NCBI GenBank assembly: GCA_002803225.1
Contig: NXFV01001946.1
Span: 23,257-87,256 of the forward strand
Reading direction: 5' to 3'
DNA: 64,000 bases
Source: Gamarada debralockiae
Taxonomy: Eukaryota; Ascomycota; Leotiomycetes; Helotiales; Hyphodiscaceae
Shown here: positions 23,603 to 35,699 of the stretch, piece after piece
Position numbering within the stretch: the stretch's first letter is position 1
Layout of the letters: the number at the start of each line of letters is the position of its first letter
Program-made: the position numbers and the translations under genes
The notes under the pieces: generated by a model
What the model was told of the DNA's origin: nothing
Seen by the model: the letters and a program-made list of their open reading frames with translations, nothing else
The model's database searches: none

Positions 23603-24747
23603 TCAGCTCAACTCCCCTAACCCAGCAGTGGGCTTCGGTCCACCTCTCTCCTTGGAGACTGCTTCGGCACCGCTACCTCTCCAGGCACTGGTGATCAATC
23701 CGACGATGTGATCAACTCCTTTGCCCTTTTTGACTTGTGCAAAGACAGTAGGACCACCTTCTCTCATCTTCCTCGCATCTCGATCCATGACCTCGAGATC
23801 CGCACCCACGGCTTCGGCCAAATCCGTTTTGTTCACCACTAACAAATCACTCTGCGTAATGCCTGGTCCACCCTTTCGTGGAATCTTATCTCCGCCACTA
23901 ACATCAATTACGTAGATGATGTAATCAGCCAGTTCTCGAGAGTAATTGGCTGCTAAGTTGTCACCTCCAGATTCGATGAGTAGGATGTCGGATTGAAACT
24001 CGCGATGCAGGTCTTCCAGAGCTGCGAGGTTGGCGGAGATATCTTCACGTACGGCGGCGTGAGGACACCCTCCAGTTTCGATAGCACGAATGCGTGATGC
24101 GGGCAAGGCTTTGTGTTTGGTGAGGAATTCAGCGTCCTCGCGCGTGAAGATATCATTGGTCACTGCTGCGATCGAGTATTTTTCTCGTAGAGCATTACAA
24201 AGTGCTAGCATCAACGCTGTCTTACCCGAGCCGACAGGACTGTGATTTGGTTTGTCAGTATTATGATAACAATTTGCGTGATTCAATAACAGGAGGAGCT
24301 GGGACAGCCATGTCCATTGCATTGGAGATTGCTTCGAGCAGAATGATCTTTTCAGGCTCTCTCACCTCCATGGACCTCCATAAAAAGCATTCTTGCCAAT
24401 AGTAACAATAGACCTCAAAGAATTTTGTTATTCAAACCCGACAATGCATATATCTATCCCTTCAATCAATCCGTCCAAGAAGACAAGGAATTAAATCATG
24501 TCACGTGGACTACCCGCGCCTCAAAATTGTATGAAAAACGCTCTGACCTGAAGGGAATGACATGTACATACCCTCCAATGCCAACAGTAAAGGCTCTTTC
24601 TGCCCAGTCTCTGCCCTCAATTATCGGCATCTCACGCCCCATATAGCTGCCGGGTCCATCAAGAATCTCGTGGGTGTGTCCATGATCGGCTGCCGCGGGG
24701 TCGTGGGAATGGTTGCCACCATTTTCATGAGAGTGAGAATGAGACAT
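23603..24747 (-). CDS. ureG: Urease accessory protein UreG (nickel GTPase)
   Basis: Two exons (24747-24572, 24239-23603) separated by a 332 nt intron give 270 residues. UreG is the SIMIBI-class GTPase that delivers nickel to urease. The start has a His-rich metal-binding region ([19 protein letters not shown]), as in plant and fungal UreG. FTVGIGG joins [10 protein letters not shown] across the intron to form the P-loop. Further marks are [15 protein letters not shown] with the Cys-Pro-His nickel site, [12 protein letters not shown] and the base-recognition motif VVNKTDLAE. The donor GTATGT was chosen because it leaves GG, which with T from exon 2 makes the second Gly of GIGG. No other urease gene is in the window. 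Confidence 0.93.
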
Positions 24748-25918
24748 TTTGAGTAAAGGAGTTATATTGCAGGTGGATTAAGGAGAGACGACAGGATCAG
24801 ACAAAACGGGTACCAGAGTGTAAAGTTGAGGAGGTGAGGTTTGTTGGCAGCCGAGAATCGTTTTAGTCAGATCCCTGTCACTTATCCGCGGATAAGGAAT
24901 CGCACACGGACTCTCCCACACGATATCCAAGGACTCCATCTTTATTCTTGCTTTATTCCACGTCATCAAAATTTACAAACGAACTTCCTGTGGTTTCTCT
25001 CACTCCTTTTTTTGGTTTTTTTTTATAGGAAACCAGAGAGGCAGAGAATGATATATCACGTGACGTTCTAGCAAGCCTTATCAATCTTCTGGCTTAGCGA
25101 TGTACGCGAAAACGCGATTTGCCCCTTCCTACGTCCTTCAATCACAGATGCAGTGCATGAACGCAATCTTTTCATGATAGCATGGGACGGCAAACAGCAG
25201 TTGCAATTCCTCAAGCTGCCAATCATGGAGGGGCGCTCGAGCAATGCTCATTGCGCCACCAACATGCAGGAAGTGTCGTTTCATTGAACCAGGCCGCCGG
25301 GAATGCACGACTGCGAGTCCAATCGAGTCAGCAGCATCTTCTGGGGGGCATCGTCCTCCTCCACCGAAGGTACGAAGGAAGGCGGGCTGACTGCGCGTCT
25401 CAGTGTTTGAGAAGAGTGCAATTACGAGCTTCAAGAATAGGGGTTCTATGGGACAAGTGAGGAAGGCACATGGGTAACTTGGACGAAGTTATTAGGCCAA
25501 TTCTCTTCTTTACCCAGTCATGCTACCTCCCGCACGAACTGTAATATTGTGGAGTCTCGGGTAGATCCCGCGATCGACTATGCGGCGTCTATGGAAGCTG
25601 TCACAGTTTCTACCCAGCAAGCGAGCAAGCCATGGGCGCTTTGCATTATTTTCAATCGCTGAAGAAGTCTCAGCCCCTGTGGCAATTCCCTGTCGGCTTT
25701 CTAACAGACAGAGCGTAGTTGCCTACTTGGGTTGTATTCGTTTCCATAATCAGGGGAGTGCAACAAGGGTCGTGTTGGTCACGCTCGAGGTGTGGTGCAG
25801 CGACTTGTTGGTTGACCCCACCTTCCCATACCTTGCGCCAACAGCCACTAATTTTGCACTATTTTTGATTTGGTATTCAACTGTTTTTCTCTCTTTGCCC
25901 CTCACCGTCCAACCTACG
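24748..25918. other. Intergenic between ureG and dynamin-like gene
   Basis: Divergent promoter space of about 1.2 kb. An A-rich block lies near 25005-25030. The open frames at 25138-25460 on both strands overlap each other and match nothing I know. The frame running into the dynamin gene from 25580 has no need to be coding. Confidence 0.45.
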
Positions 25919-28524
25919 ATGCAAACATCGACAAGTCAATCATTCTGCAAGCCTACCGCAAGCCAACAAACTACCATGAGCGGCAACTCAGATGCTACGA
26001 GCAGTCAACCGAAAGATAAGAAGGATTCCAAAGAGAACGATGACTCTAATGCCGAACTTCCGTATCCCAAGCTTCAGAAGACGGATAGCTTGGCCATCAA
26101 AAACAAGTTATCGCCGGAATTCAATAACGTCAAAGATGAGGCAGAACTCGGGAAAATGATGGGAGACAATGGAGAGAAACTTCTTGTTCTGGTAGATGAT
26201 ATTCGCAAGATCGACAAGCTCCGTGACATCGAGCTGGATATTCCCCAGGTATTCTTGATGCCTACAAAGCTTTGACTGCCGACTAACTCAATTTTGGAAG
26301 ATTGTAGTTGTCGGCGACACGAGCACTGGCAAGTCTTCAGTACTTCAAGCGCTCACCCGACTTCCCTTTCCGGTCGCCAGCGGCCTTTGTACTCGGTTTG
26401 TTACAGAGACCACGATCCGCCGATGCGCCCCTTCCGAAAGACCTGGCTACAAGATCGAAATGAAAGTGGAGGGGCCCGGTATATCTCAGGGTGCGCCGTT
26501 TGTACCCAAAATGTTTGACTCCGATCAATGGGCCGCGGTGTACCAGAAATTGAAGCAGGACATTGCTGACGCCTTCGACATGATGAGTCCGGACAATTTG
26601 CTTCCATCTGGTGTTTCTAGGAAAGATATGCAGTCAAAGCAGGGCATCGGATCGGCTGCGCCACGACCGAATCCGGTTCCTCAACTGCTGAAGCACAGAT
26701 TAGAGATCAGTGTGCGCAAACCTGACCAAGCTCACTTTAGTATTGTCGACATCCCAGGTCTCGTCAGCAGTAAGTCTTCGCCACGGTTTAGGGCTTCATA
26801 ACCACTCGTTAAGGAAGCTGCTGAAATATCCGAAAACATCGAGCTTATTTGAGCACAGGTGGAGCGGAAAGAGATATCCAACTCTCAGAAGAATTGGCCC
26901 GTCGATATATCAAGAACAAAGAGGCGATAATTCTGTATGCTCTATCCTTCTCATCCTGGTGTAGCCCCTACTTATGTGTCTTGCAATCCAGAGCAATCAC
27001 CCCAGCGGACAATGTCCTTGTGAACCAAAAGTGGCTCAACTTGGTGACAGAGGGCGGTGCACTCGATCGAACAATTGGAGTCATCACGAGGTGTGATAGA
27101 ATTGAGAACACCACCGAAGGAAAGGTTAAGTTGCACTTCGCTGAACCTCGCTTGCCTCAGCTCTGATCTGGTCCCTGTTGCAGATTTTCGATCTTCTACG
27201 CAACAACGTGGTATCTGAGTATCATCTGAACCTTGGGTGGTTTGCCGTCAGAAATCGCAGCCCCGAAGAAGTCCTAGACGAGGAATCGTTTGACGAGCGA
27301 GACAAGAAGGAAAAGGATCTGTTCGCAAGTGGAAAGTGGAAGGAAACTTTGTCAACTTCCTCTACCTTGGATTCCATCAAACCCGGGGTTCTAGGGACTT
27401 CCTGTCTAAAACATGCACTCCAGAAACATCTTCACAAACGGGTGAAGGAGAACTTTCCAGTCCTGAAACGCAAGATGAGGGACCTCGAAAATAAGTATGA
27501 TGCTCAGATCCGAAGTATGGGCGAACCACGGGACAATCCACGAGATCAACGAGTCTACTTGTCAGACATCCAAACTATGTACGAGGCAGAAGTCGAACGT
27601 TCATTGAGTGGTGACTATCGCCATGAAGATTTAAACCACGAGTCCCGCCTCCGGTATCACGTCAAGAAATTTAACGACCAGTTCGAATTTGATATTCAGA
27701 GAAAGGCCATCAAGTATCACTGGCAGGTGAATGATGAGGATGACGAGGAAGACGGAATTGGAATCTTGCACTGGATTAACAACACATGGGATGCCCATCG
27801 CGGCTCGGAACCTCGTCACGATGCGCCTCGAAATCTCAAAAGGGAGCTCGTCAAGCAGCAAACCGAGTCATGGGAAGATAGAACGAGATTTTATATCGAG
27901 CAGGTCGAAGACGCCATTAAAGCGTGCAACGACTATCTATTCCAGTTCGCATGCACGGATGGCCAATTGCGCGAAAAGATCCGCGAAAAACTAGAGGCAC
28001 GCGAAAGGACAGCATATAAGGTTGCCAACGCTGAGCTCCAGAATATCCTTTGGGACCGCAACTACATTGACAGCTGGAACCCTCAACTCGACATATTTAT
28101 CACGGAGCTCCAGCGCCCCCGCATACAAAGGCAAGTGTATCAACAGCAACAGCTACAAAAGAAGAAGGAAGGAAGCCAAGAAACCTCCCTTGAAGCGCCG
28201 TTTGAGGAGGTGTCAATTCGCGAGCAGTTTTATTCAGATAACAAGAAGGTCTTCGAAGTCCATGACTGGCTCTATGCATACTGGAAAGTGAGTTACCCGA
28301 GATTTGTGGATAATGTCATCATTCAAGTCGTTGAGAGGCACCTGTTGGGCTCGAATGGACCCTTGCGGTTGTTCAACCGAAAATGGATTATGCAATTGGA
28401 CGATGATGAACTCAGGGAGCTTGTTGGCGAGAACGAGGAGACGAGGGATACGCGAAAAGAACTGAAGCAGAGGTTAGAAGGGTTGAAGGATGCGCTCAGG
28501 AAAACGGACAATGCTCTCTGCTAA
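25919..28524 (+). CDS. Dynamin-like large GTPase with GED
   Basis: Five exons (25919-26248, 26301-26769, 26859-26934, 26992-27124, 27184-28524) give 782 residues. Dynamin-family GTPases remodel membranes; this branch resembles the fungal Mx/Vps1-like expansions. The GTPase domain shows G1 GDTSTGKSSVLQAL (completed across intron 1), LCTRFVTETTIRR as the switch region, G3 DIPGLVS, LAITPADNVLVNQ, and a G4-position sequence VITRCDRIE in place of the usual TKPD. The middle region is helical and charged. The C-terminal 100 residues (VHDWLYAYWKVSYPRFVDNV, VVERHLLG, LVGENEETRDTRKELKQRLE) are the GED. ATG at 25976 is an alternative start. A dead relative lies at 36700-38866. Confidence 0.9.
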
Positions 28525-30000
28525 ATCGGTATGCAAAAGGATGATGAGTAGAATCTTGAATGCTTTCTAACAACAGAAATTTGAGATGACAGTTGGGGAG
28601 GTTATAGTGATTGGGCTCAGTGTGCTTTGTCTCTCAAGCCTGTGTATACCGATAATACTTGTGTTCACGTCGAGGGTTCAATAATAGTAATCATACCAAC
28701 TTGAAAAAAATGTGAGAAGTGCTATCACTCTGGGCTGCTTGATCGTTGAGTACCACAGGTGGAAAACGGAGATACTGTGCTTCCACAAGCCAGCAATTAA
28801 CTTCAACTTTGGATTCAGCCAATAGTAGTATAGCCTACACGAGCTTATAAAAACGAGAATGGAGGGTAATTCCCTAGATAGATTCTCTTATTCACGTGAT
28901 CTTACGCGTGACTGCCCGGCTTGGCCCGAGACGACTTTTACGCCACGTCGCGATTTCAGGTCTTCGCTCTGATATTTCATCAGAGGGTTCTATCATTTGC
29001 ATGAAGCAGGTCATCATTTCTTCCAATCGCGAGTTCTCCAGCCTCACCAACCTGCTCTCCAGCCCAAGGTGGCTTCAAGAGGATGTTGTCATTGCTCAAT
29101 TGACTCCCAGATCAAACGCGAAAACGATACGACTTGTAATTTACAATTATCCTAGCTGGTAGAGATCCCGAGTAGGTAAGCGGGTCGTGATCTATGAAGG
29201 GGGACGCACAGGTTCACTAATGGTCAAGGGGTTGGTCCAGGGGGAGGTCGACGTCAATAGAAGCGCCAATCACAGCCCGAGAAATCGGTTCGAGTTGGTT
29301 CGAGTTTACTACGTATAGAAGAGTAGGAATCCGTCACGAAAAACTGTCCGACAAGCCCGAATGAATTATCCGCGTATCACGCACGCTCCGATCCGCATTA
29401 CGGAGGGTCGGAGGGTCGCACCATCGCACGGTCACCAGCCTCATTGACAGCGGTGAAAGCTCACCCCGAGGCAGCCCAGAGAAGTGAGAATGATCAGCAA
29501 ACTCTGTTGATTCAAGAGTATGTAGATTAGAATGATAAAAATCCAAGAGAGAGGAAGCAGAGAGAAAGAGACCAAAGCAGCCCGAGGCCCACAGCGGATG
29601 GCGCTTGCAGCTCATTCACGTCACGTGCACGTGGCGCAGCAGTCTATTGTTTCAAAGCTGCTCATTCGTTAGGTTTGCTCAATACGTAGTACAGCGGGTG
29701 GTGAGCACCCTCCGTGACAATGGACAATGGAAGGCGTTGGGGGTGTAATCAAATCAAGGGAAGTTGTGCATGCCTGCAAACAAGCACATTTAATATATAT
29801 TTCTTCATTACTTGTCCACATCACACAACTCGCCCTCACCTCTGCCTGTGCTGCGCTTCATCCATACACACACACACACACACACACACATACCGACTAC
29901 TACTTGCGACAAACGCCAGGCAACACCTCCTACAGTAATCACTACCTTCTTGGCGACGCTTATCAGGATCTGATCCACGCCGCTACGCTCGTTTACAACC
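28525..30000. other. Intergenic with 41 bp dispersed repeat and AC microsatellite
   Basis: No convincing gene is seen. Positions 29049-29089 repeat almost exactly at 55541-55581 (two transitions). A perfect (AC)n run of about 25 nt at 29866-29890 lies in the presumed 5' leader of the MFS gene. Confidence 0.5.
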
Positions 30001-31985
30001 ATGTTCACAAAGAAAGAGAAAGAGCCGCAACATGAGAACGAGCAAAATGAGGAGCCCACTGACTCCACCGACTTCGTCTACCCTTCGGGTCTCAGGCTCG
30101 CGCTCATCCTGATCTCCATGTACATTGGCATGTTCCTAGTGGCCCTGGTACGTGAGCAAGGAGCAGCATGTCCATGTACAGCACGTACAAGCTGACCAGC
30201 TTCTTTCGCAGGATAAACTTATCATCGCAACCGCCATACCCGCCATCACCAACGAATTCAACGCGGCAAACGATATTGGCTGGTATGGCACAGCCTACCT
30301 GCTCACCAACTGCGCCTTCTTGTTGGTATTTGGAAAACTATACACCTTCTTGAACGTCAAGGCCACCTTCCTGACAGCCGTCCTATTGTTCGAGATCGGC
30401 TCGGCCATCTGCGGCGCGGCACCCAACTCAATCGCTTTCATCATTGGCAGGGCCATTGCCGGCCTGGGAGCCGGAGGCGTCCAGTCTGGCGTCGTATGTT
30501 TTCCCTTCTCTTCATTAAACACTATTGCACGACCACCCTTCTTTCTCTGCGCTGCTTGGTCTTTCTCATCCAACTTGCTCATACCATAGTGCATTAGGTC
30601 ACCATCATTGTCTACGCTGTTCCGCTGGGGAAACGGCCCTTATATCAGGGTCTCTTTGGTGCCGTATATGGGATCTCGTCGGTGCTCGGCCCGCTGGTCG
30701 GTGGCGCCTTCACCACGAACGTCACCTGGCGATGGTGCTTCTACATCAACCTTCCCTTGGGGGGCGTGGTCCTGGTGTTCGTCTTCTTCTTGCTCCGTAT
30801 CCCCGACCGTTCCAACACCACGGATACTCTAAAACGCAAACTGCAGCAGCTCAATGCTGAGGGCCAAATCGCTCTCCTTCCCGCAGTAATCTGCTTGTGC
30901 CTGGCTCTACAATGGGGCGGTTTCACGTACAGTGTAAGTGCCAAGCCTGGGGTTCCTTCCACGGCGCCTTCTCTGCTGCCTTGGACCGGCGGAGCTGACC
31001 GCATTTAGTGGAGCGACGGGCGTATCATCGCGTTACTTGTACTCGCTTTCGTCCTATTGATCGCCTTTGTCTTGATCCAAGTCTGGAAACCAGAGCGAGC
31101 CACTGTGCCACCGCGCATTTTCATCCAGCGCAGCATCTACAGCGGCTTCTTCGTGAGCTGTTGCCTTGGCGCGCACCAGACGCTGTTGCGTAAGTCTGCC
31201 CCACTTAGATGTAAATGTTATCGTGTGCTGATGCCAGAACCCCAGTCTATTACCTTCCCATCTGGTTCCAGGCCATTAAGGCAGACTCAGCCGTTGCGAA
31301 CGGCATCCACCTCCTGCCCCAGGTGCTCGCCCTCGTTGTTGCGTCCATTCTCACCGGCGTGTTAACGACCCGCGTCGGCTATTACACGCCCTTCTTGATC
31401 TTCGGCATCTGCGTCACAACGGTCGGCGCCGGTTTGCTCACCACCCTTCAAGTCAACACGACGGTGGGCCAATGGATCGGTTACCAGATCTTGTATGGTT
31501 GGGGCTTCGGCAGTTGCGTTCAGGCACCCAACATGGCTGCGCAGACAGTGCTACCACGCGACGAAGTGTCTATCGGCGCTTCGCTCATGCTTTTCGCTCA
31601 GACGCTCTTCGGGGCCATCTTCGTCTCGATCGGGCAGAACGTCCTTGACGGCCAACTGGCCACACGCCTCGCCGGCATCCCAGGCATCACCTCCCAGCAA
31701 ATTGAGAACGCTGGCGCCACCGACCTCTTGAAAATCATTCCAACTCGGTACTACACCGTAGCGTTAGAGGCCTACAATGACTCGCTGCGCGTATGCTTCC
31801 AAGTCGCCCTTATCGTGGCTTGCCTCTGCATTCTTGGCGGGCTTGGCATGGAGTGGCGTAGCGTGAAGAAGGAGAAGGAGAATCCTCCGCTCAAGGCTCC
31901 TGAAGTCGAGCAAAATATTAAGGAGGGTAGGACCTGGAGTGATTCGGCCGGCAAGGAAGCGAAGGAAGCGAACGATGCCCAATAG
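30001..31985 (+). CDS. MFS drug/metabolite exporter, DHA2 (14-TMS) type
   Basis: Five exons (30001-30147, 30212-30493, 30598-30933, 31009-31189, 31246-31985) give 561 residues, as usual for 14-helix proton-antiport exporters of the plasma membrane. Motifs are [16 protein letters not shown] at the end of helix 1, [15 protein letters not shown] (motif B with the helix 4 Arg), [14 protein letters not shown] (antiporter motif C) and [13 protein letters not shown]. The C-terminus is a charged tail after the last helix. The acceptor of the last intron is at 31244-31245, the second AG, because the first breaks the frame; it restores [14 protein letters not shown]. An aldo-keto reductase fragment and a Zn2Cys6 regulator follow, which hints at a former small cluster. 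The transported compound is unknown. Confidence 0.92.
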
Positions 31986-32788
31986 ATTAATCGGACTAGG
32001 GCTGTGTTACCCTCCCTCTCAATCCAACACACATCTTCTTGCTCTTCTTTTCAAGCCATAACAGGCTGCGGCCGACAAGGAGAGGGATAAAGTATGAGGA
32101 CGCAGTCGCGGGAGTGAATGTCAGGTCTTGAAGAAGGCGTTTCCTGGGCAATCACACTTGCGGCAAAGGAACGGCCCGATGTGGAGGAGAAACTGGTGTC
32201 TGCCTTTTTGCTTCCCTTACTGTAGAATAGAGAATAGGACTGGATAGAACTGTACGATAGATGCCATACAAACACCCACCCCACTCAAGCATGCCCTGTA
32301 CACAAAATCCTTCATTGCGTCTTGCGGTATAGACAAGACGGGATTTGCATCAGATTGCATGTAATGGGAATTGTGATAATATAGCAGAGAGCACGAGTTG
32401 AAGTTGGGTCAAGACTGAATTCTGTCATCTCTCCATGCCATCTGGCACCCTTTCCTAATGTTCTCGATTAGAGTCCGCTAGTGCCACGCCGGGAGTGGGA
32501 GTTGCTAACTGTTATTACCTCCTTCATCGCCTTTCTGATAACTGTTCTGGTTCTGGGTTGCTGAGCCTCGGGCTTCCTGTGTCTCTTTTGACAAAGTCAC
32601 GATAACGGCTGAGAGGGTCAGTCGTTTCACTTACGACACGGGCAGTAATTGTAAAGCTCCACTCCCCACCATCCCACTTGCGGTTGATAGTCTTCCAAAT
32701 TGCAGATGCAATAACTCAGTCAACAACCGATGTCGGCGTCGCAGATATTTCGGCGTTAGACAGTGTCGGCTAATGAATAATTCTCTAA
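31986..32788. other. Intergenic
   Basis: The MFS 3' region; no coding signal seen on either strand. Confidence 0.5.
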
Positions 32789-33125
32789 TCACGCAAAATA
32801 TGGCACAGCGGTCGCTTTCAGGAGTGCCCATGCTTCATCAAACGCCTGGGCCACCTCCGGTGAAAGGACCCTTCTCCGTATTCGCCAAGTTCTCCTCCAG
32901 CTGCGCAACTCTATTCGCCCCAATGATGACTGCGTCGCCATATTCACTCTTCAACAAGCTATGGTGACTTGACCACCGAACCGCCACCTCAGGGGTCGTC
33001 ATCCCATGCTTCTTAACCACCGGCCTGATCACATCCAGCGCGGCAAAGGACGGCTCGTTCCAGTACTGCTTGCGGTAGTAACCTTCGGCCTTTGGGTCAA
33101 ACCGTGAAGCGGAGAAGCTAACAAC
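32789..33125 (-). pseudogene. Aldo-keto reductase (AKR7-like) C-terminal fragment
   Basis: Only about the last 110 residues remain. Reading leftward: RFDPKAEGYYRKQYWNEPSF, then ALDVIRPVVKKHGMTTPEVA, VRWSSHHS, GDAVIIGANRVAQLEENLA and EKGP. After that the frame shifts by one near 32865, and the end EVAQAFDEAWALLKATAVPY is in the next frame, closing with TGA at 32789-32791. This is the C-terminus of aflatoxin-aldehyde-reductase-like AKRs, including the NADPH-binding GANRVAQLEENL segment. The catalytic Asp, Tyr, Lys and His part is absent; upstream the sequence becomes unrelated, CCCGA-rich DNA. It is dead by truncation and frameshift. Confidence 0.75.
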
Positions 33126-33311
33126 TGAAATGCTGATTCGCTAAGCGATCCTCCCGAACCCAGCCGAACGCACAGTACAATCATCCCGAGCCCGCCATAC
33201 AAAGTACATGTACCCTCCCGATTATCCCGAATGCGGTTGCCTCCCGAACGCACTGCAATAGCCATCCGAGAGCACTAGCCACCCGAGCTTACCACCGGTA
33301 GCCTCCAAAGG

Positions 33312-35699
33312 TTATATGTGGCTCTGCTCAGCCACGAAGTCGTCAAACATGCTTCCGAATGCCGCCACGTCATTATCAACCGCAAAAAAAGAGGGATCCA
33401 AAGCCATGTTCTGCGTATAGTCGAAACTGCCGAAATAGCTTTGTGCGGCTACTCCTGGCATCTGATCAAAGAATCCTATCGCGTGACTAATATTAGTATA
33501 CTGGTCGAGCACTAATGCAAGTTCTACTCACCATCTGAAGCTGTCAAAATAGGTGCGCTTGATTTGTCCAAATCTTGCTGCAGCACGGTCGTGATGGCTT
33601 TTGCTGCTCTTCGTGCCTCTATGGACCGGTCGACATTCTTCTCCCACAGACTTTTTGCAAGGTTCAAAGCTTCTATGATATCATCTCGCCTATGCAAAGC
33701 GCAAGAATTCGTCGTACCAACGTGTCCCTCATTGAATCTACTCAAAGCAAAACACAACATCATCGTAGCTTGCAGAAATTCATGGTTAAGCGACGAGGCC
33801 ACCTTCCAGCGAATGCCGAACATAAGACCTCCAGGCTGAGTCTCTTCGTTCATTCTTCGCTGATGTTCTAGAATTGCTAGGGCAGCTTTGATGCATAGCT
33901 CATTGGAATTCGTGCTTTCTTCTCCAACGGAGCCTTTCACGAAGCTCCGTCGATGGAGGAGATAAACAGCCTTGTGTATAAGAATGTCCAAGAACATCCG
34001 GTTCAGTATCGTAACAGGGTTGTCTGCAATTGATGTCTCGAGCGACCTATACTTTAACCATGCAGGTATGGCATCGATAGCCCTTTCAAGTTTGGAACCT
34101 AGTGCAGCACTGGTGGCGGATGACGGCGGCCCCGCTTCAGTGGCGTCATATATCTCCGCTGCTACTTTGATGATGGCATTCCTCTGGATGATGTACAGGA
34201 GCGGAGTAGATTCTGTCAATGGCCGCTCGGGTGGGATTTCATCATGCTCGAAGCTAATGTCATGGTCGAGCAAGTGCGCAGGCGGACGTGTATCACATTG
34301 GGAGTCCTTTATGATACGTGGCAATCCAACTTGTGTGCTCGTAAAGAAATCCATATGGTATAGGGCGATCCAGAGCCGTCGCCGAAGTTCTGCCTGCAAT
34401 GGTCGAATATCTGGCCAGTGACAGGGATCGCGGTGCAGACCCATGCGCAACGCGATCCGGATAACGACGCCAATCAGGATCCAGTTGCCAATGGATGCAT
34501 CGACGTTCAAGTTCTGGTCAACAGCAAAGTGTAAGGTCAGCGTTTCTACGGTGTATCTGCTCGGCCGGAGATAATCCCCAGCGATCAAGCAGTGGATGGT
34601 GAGAGTTCGATAGGTCTCAAGCATGTCCTGTGATTCTACGGCGGGCAAGCCAAGAGATCCGATATCTTGCTGCTGGAGGAATGCGGACATGCTCATGACA
34701 CTGAACAAGAGTCCTACCCACATAATGGGGGTGGCTGAAGGGTTGCCCCAAAAGTCTGCGTACTACACACAGAATGAGCAAGTAAAACTAAGAGCGACGG
34801 CACGGAATCCTGACCTCTGCGAGGAACGTGTTCCGGTGTAAAATGACTAATGGCTCGCAGTGCCGCGTTAGCGAATGACGAAACGCGATCGAGGATTCAA
34901 GTAGTAATCTCAAGACTTACAAGGGGCCATGTCGAAAGCATTGAAGAACTGGGAGACATGTCTATCAACTACCTTGCGTGGAGGCATCATGGCCAGAATC
35001 TGCTCCCTCGGAAGACAGGGTGCACTGTTGAGGAGAGAGATCCTCGTGATTGGTGATCCCTGCATCAAGCCACCATCAAATGAACTCGATTCGAAACTTG
35101 TGGTGCTGTTTGAGTACTCCTCGGACAGCTCATCTTTGAGGCGTCGGATCTGGAAAAATCGTCATTAGGTCACTCAATATAGACTTCTCGTAAAGACGAC
35201 TCACGTCCTCTAAGATCGTGACCCAATGGGAACTGCCAGTATAGACGGCATGGTTATCAGTGAGACTTAATTTGCCCATGTCATCTATTACATGGCCATC
35301 GGGAGGAGCAAGCGGTGGTCCAGGGTCGTTGCGAACCTCGCTTGGTGTTGCAATATCGGCCGACGGCTGGCGTGAGCTCTGTACAATGTCTCTTATATCG
35401 GTAACGATGTTTTCAAGGCGAGCGATTCTCTGACGAGCCTGTTGGTTTCTGGCATGAGGTCTGTAGTCGATGGCATCTTTTCGCTCTTGCTCTGAACAGC
35501 TGTAGGTGCATCCTGCAGGCTTGCCGCGTCGTGCACAAGCGCCACACGGAGACTGTCTGTTGCAACGAAGTCTGCAGGAGTTTCAACACGCTCCATCCCA
35601 TCACGAAAAGGGACCGACTCACTTGCGTCCTCTGCAAAAGGCGCAGCTCAGAATGGGCTTATCACGTCTCCTATTGTGGGATGCTGATTGCGCCATCAT
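33312..35699 (-). CDS. Zn2Cys6 fungal-specific transcription factor
   Basis: Six exons (35699-35623, 35571-35205, 35149-34921, 34846-34815, 34762-33532, 33475-33312) give 699 residues. The zinc cluster is formed across intron 1: CAFCRGRKLRCNRQSPCGAC followed by a Cys eight residues later, i.e. C-x2-C-x6-C-x5-C-x2-C-x8-C. The fungal_trans regulatory domain (PF04082 type) runs from about residue 230, with YADFWGNPSATPIMWVGLLF, LTIHCLIAGDYLRPSRYTVE and ALRMGLHRDP, then RRRLWIALYHMDFFTS. A 32 nt exon (34846-34815, ILHRNTFLAE) is needed to link the linker to this domain. The last exon is acidic and aromatic (FDDFVAEQ), as in activation regions. The neighbouring MFS and AKR remnant may be former targets; that is inference. 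Confidence 0.88.

Noticed and set aside
25138..25460. Overlapping open frames on both strands upstream of the dynamin-like gene
   Set aside because: Mutually overlapping, biased composition without motifs; most likely chance.
28896..29162. 88-codon frame containing the 41 bp repeat as a small gene
   Set aside because: The second copy of the repeat at 55541 is not in an open frame, and no other coding sign exists.
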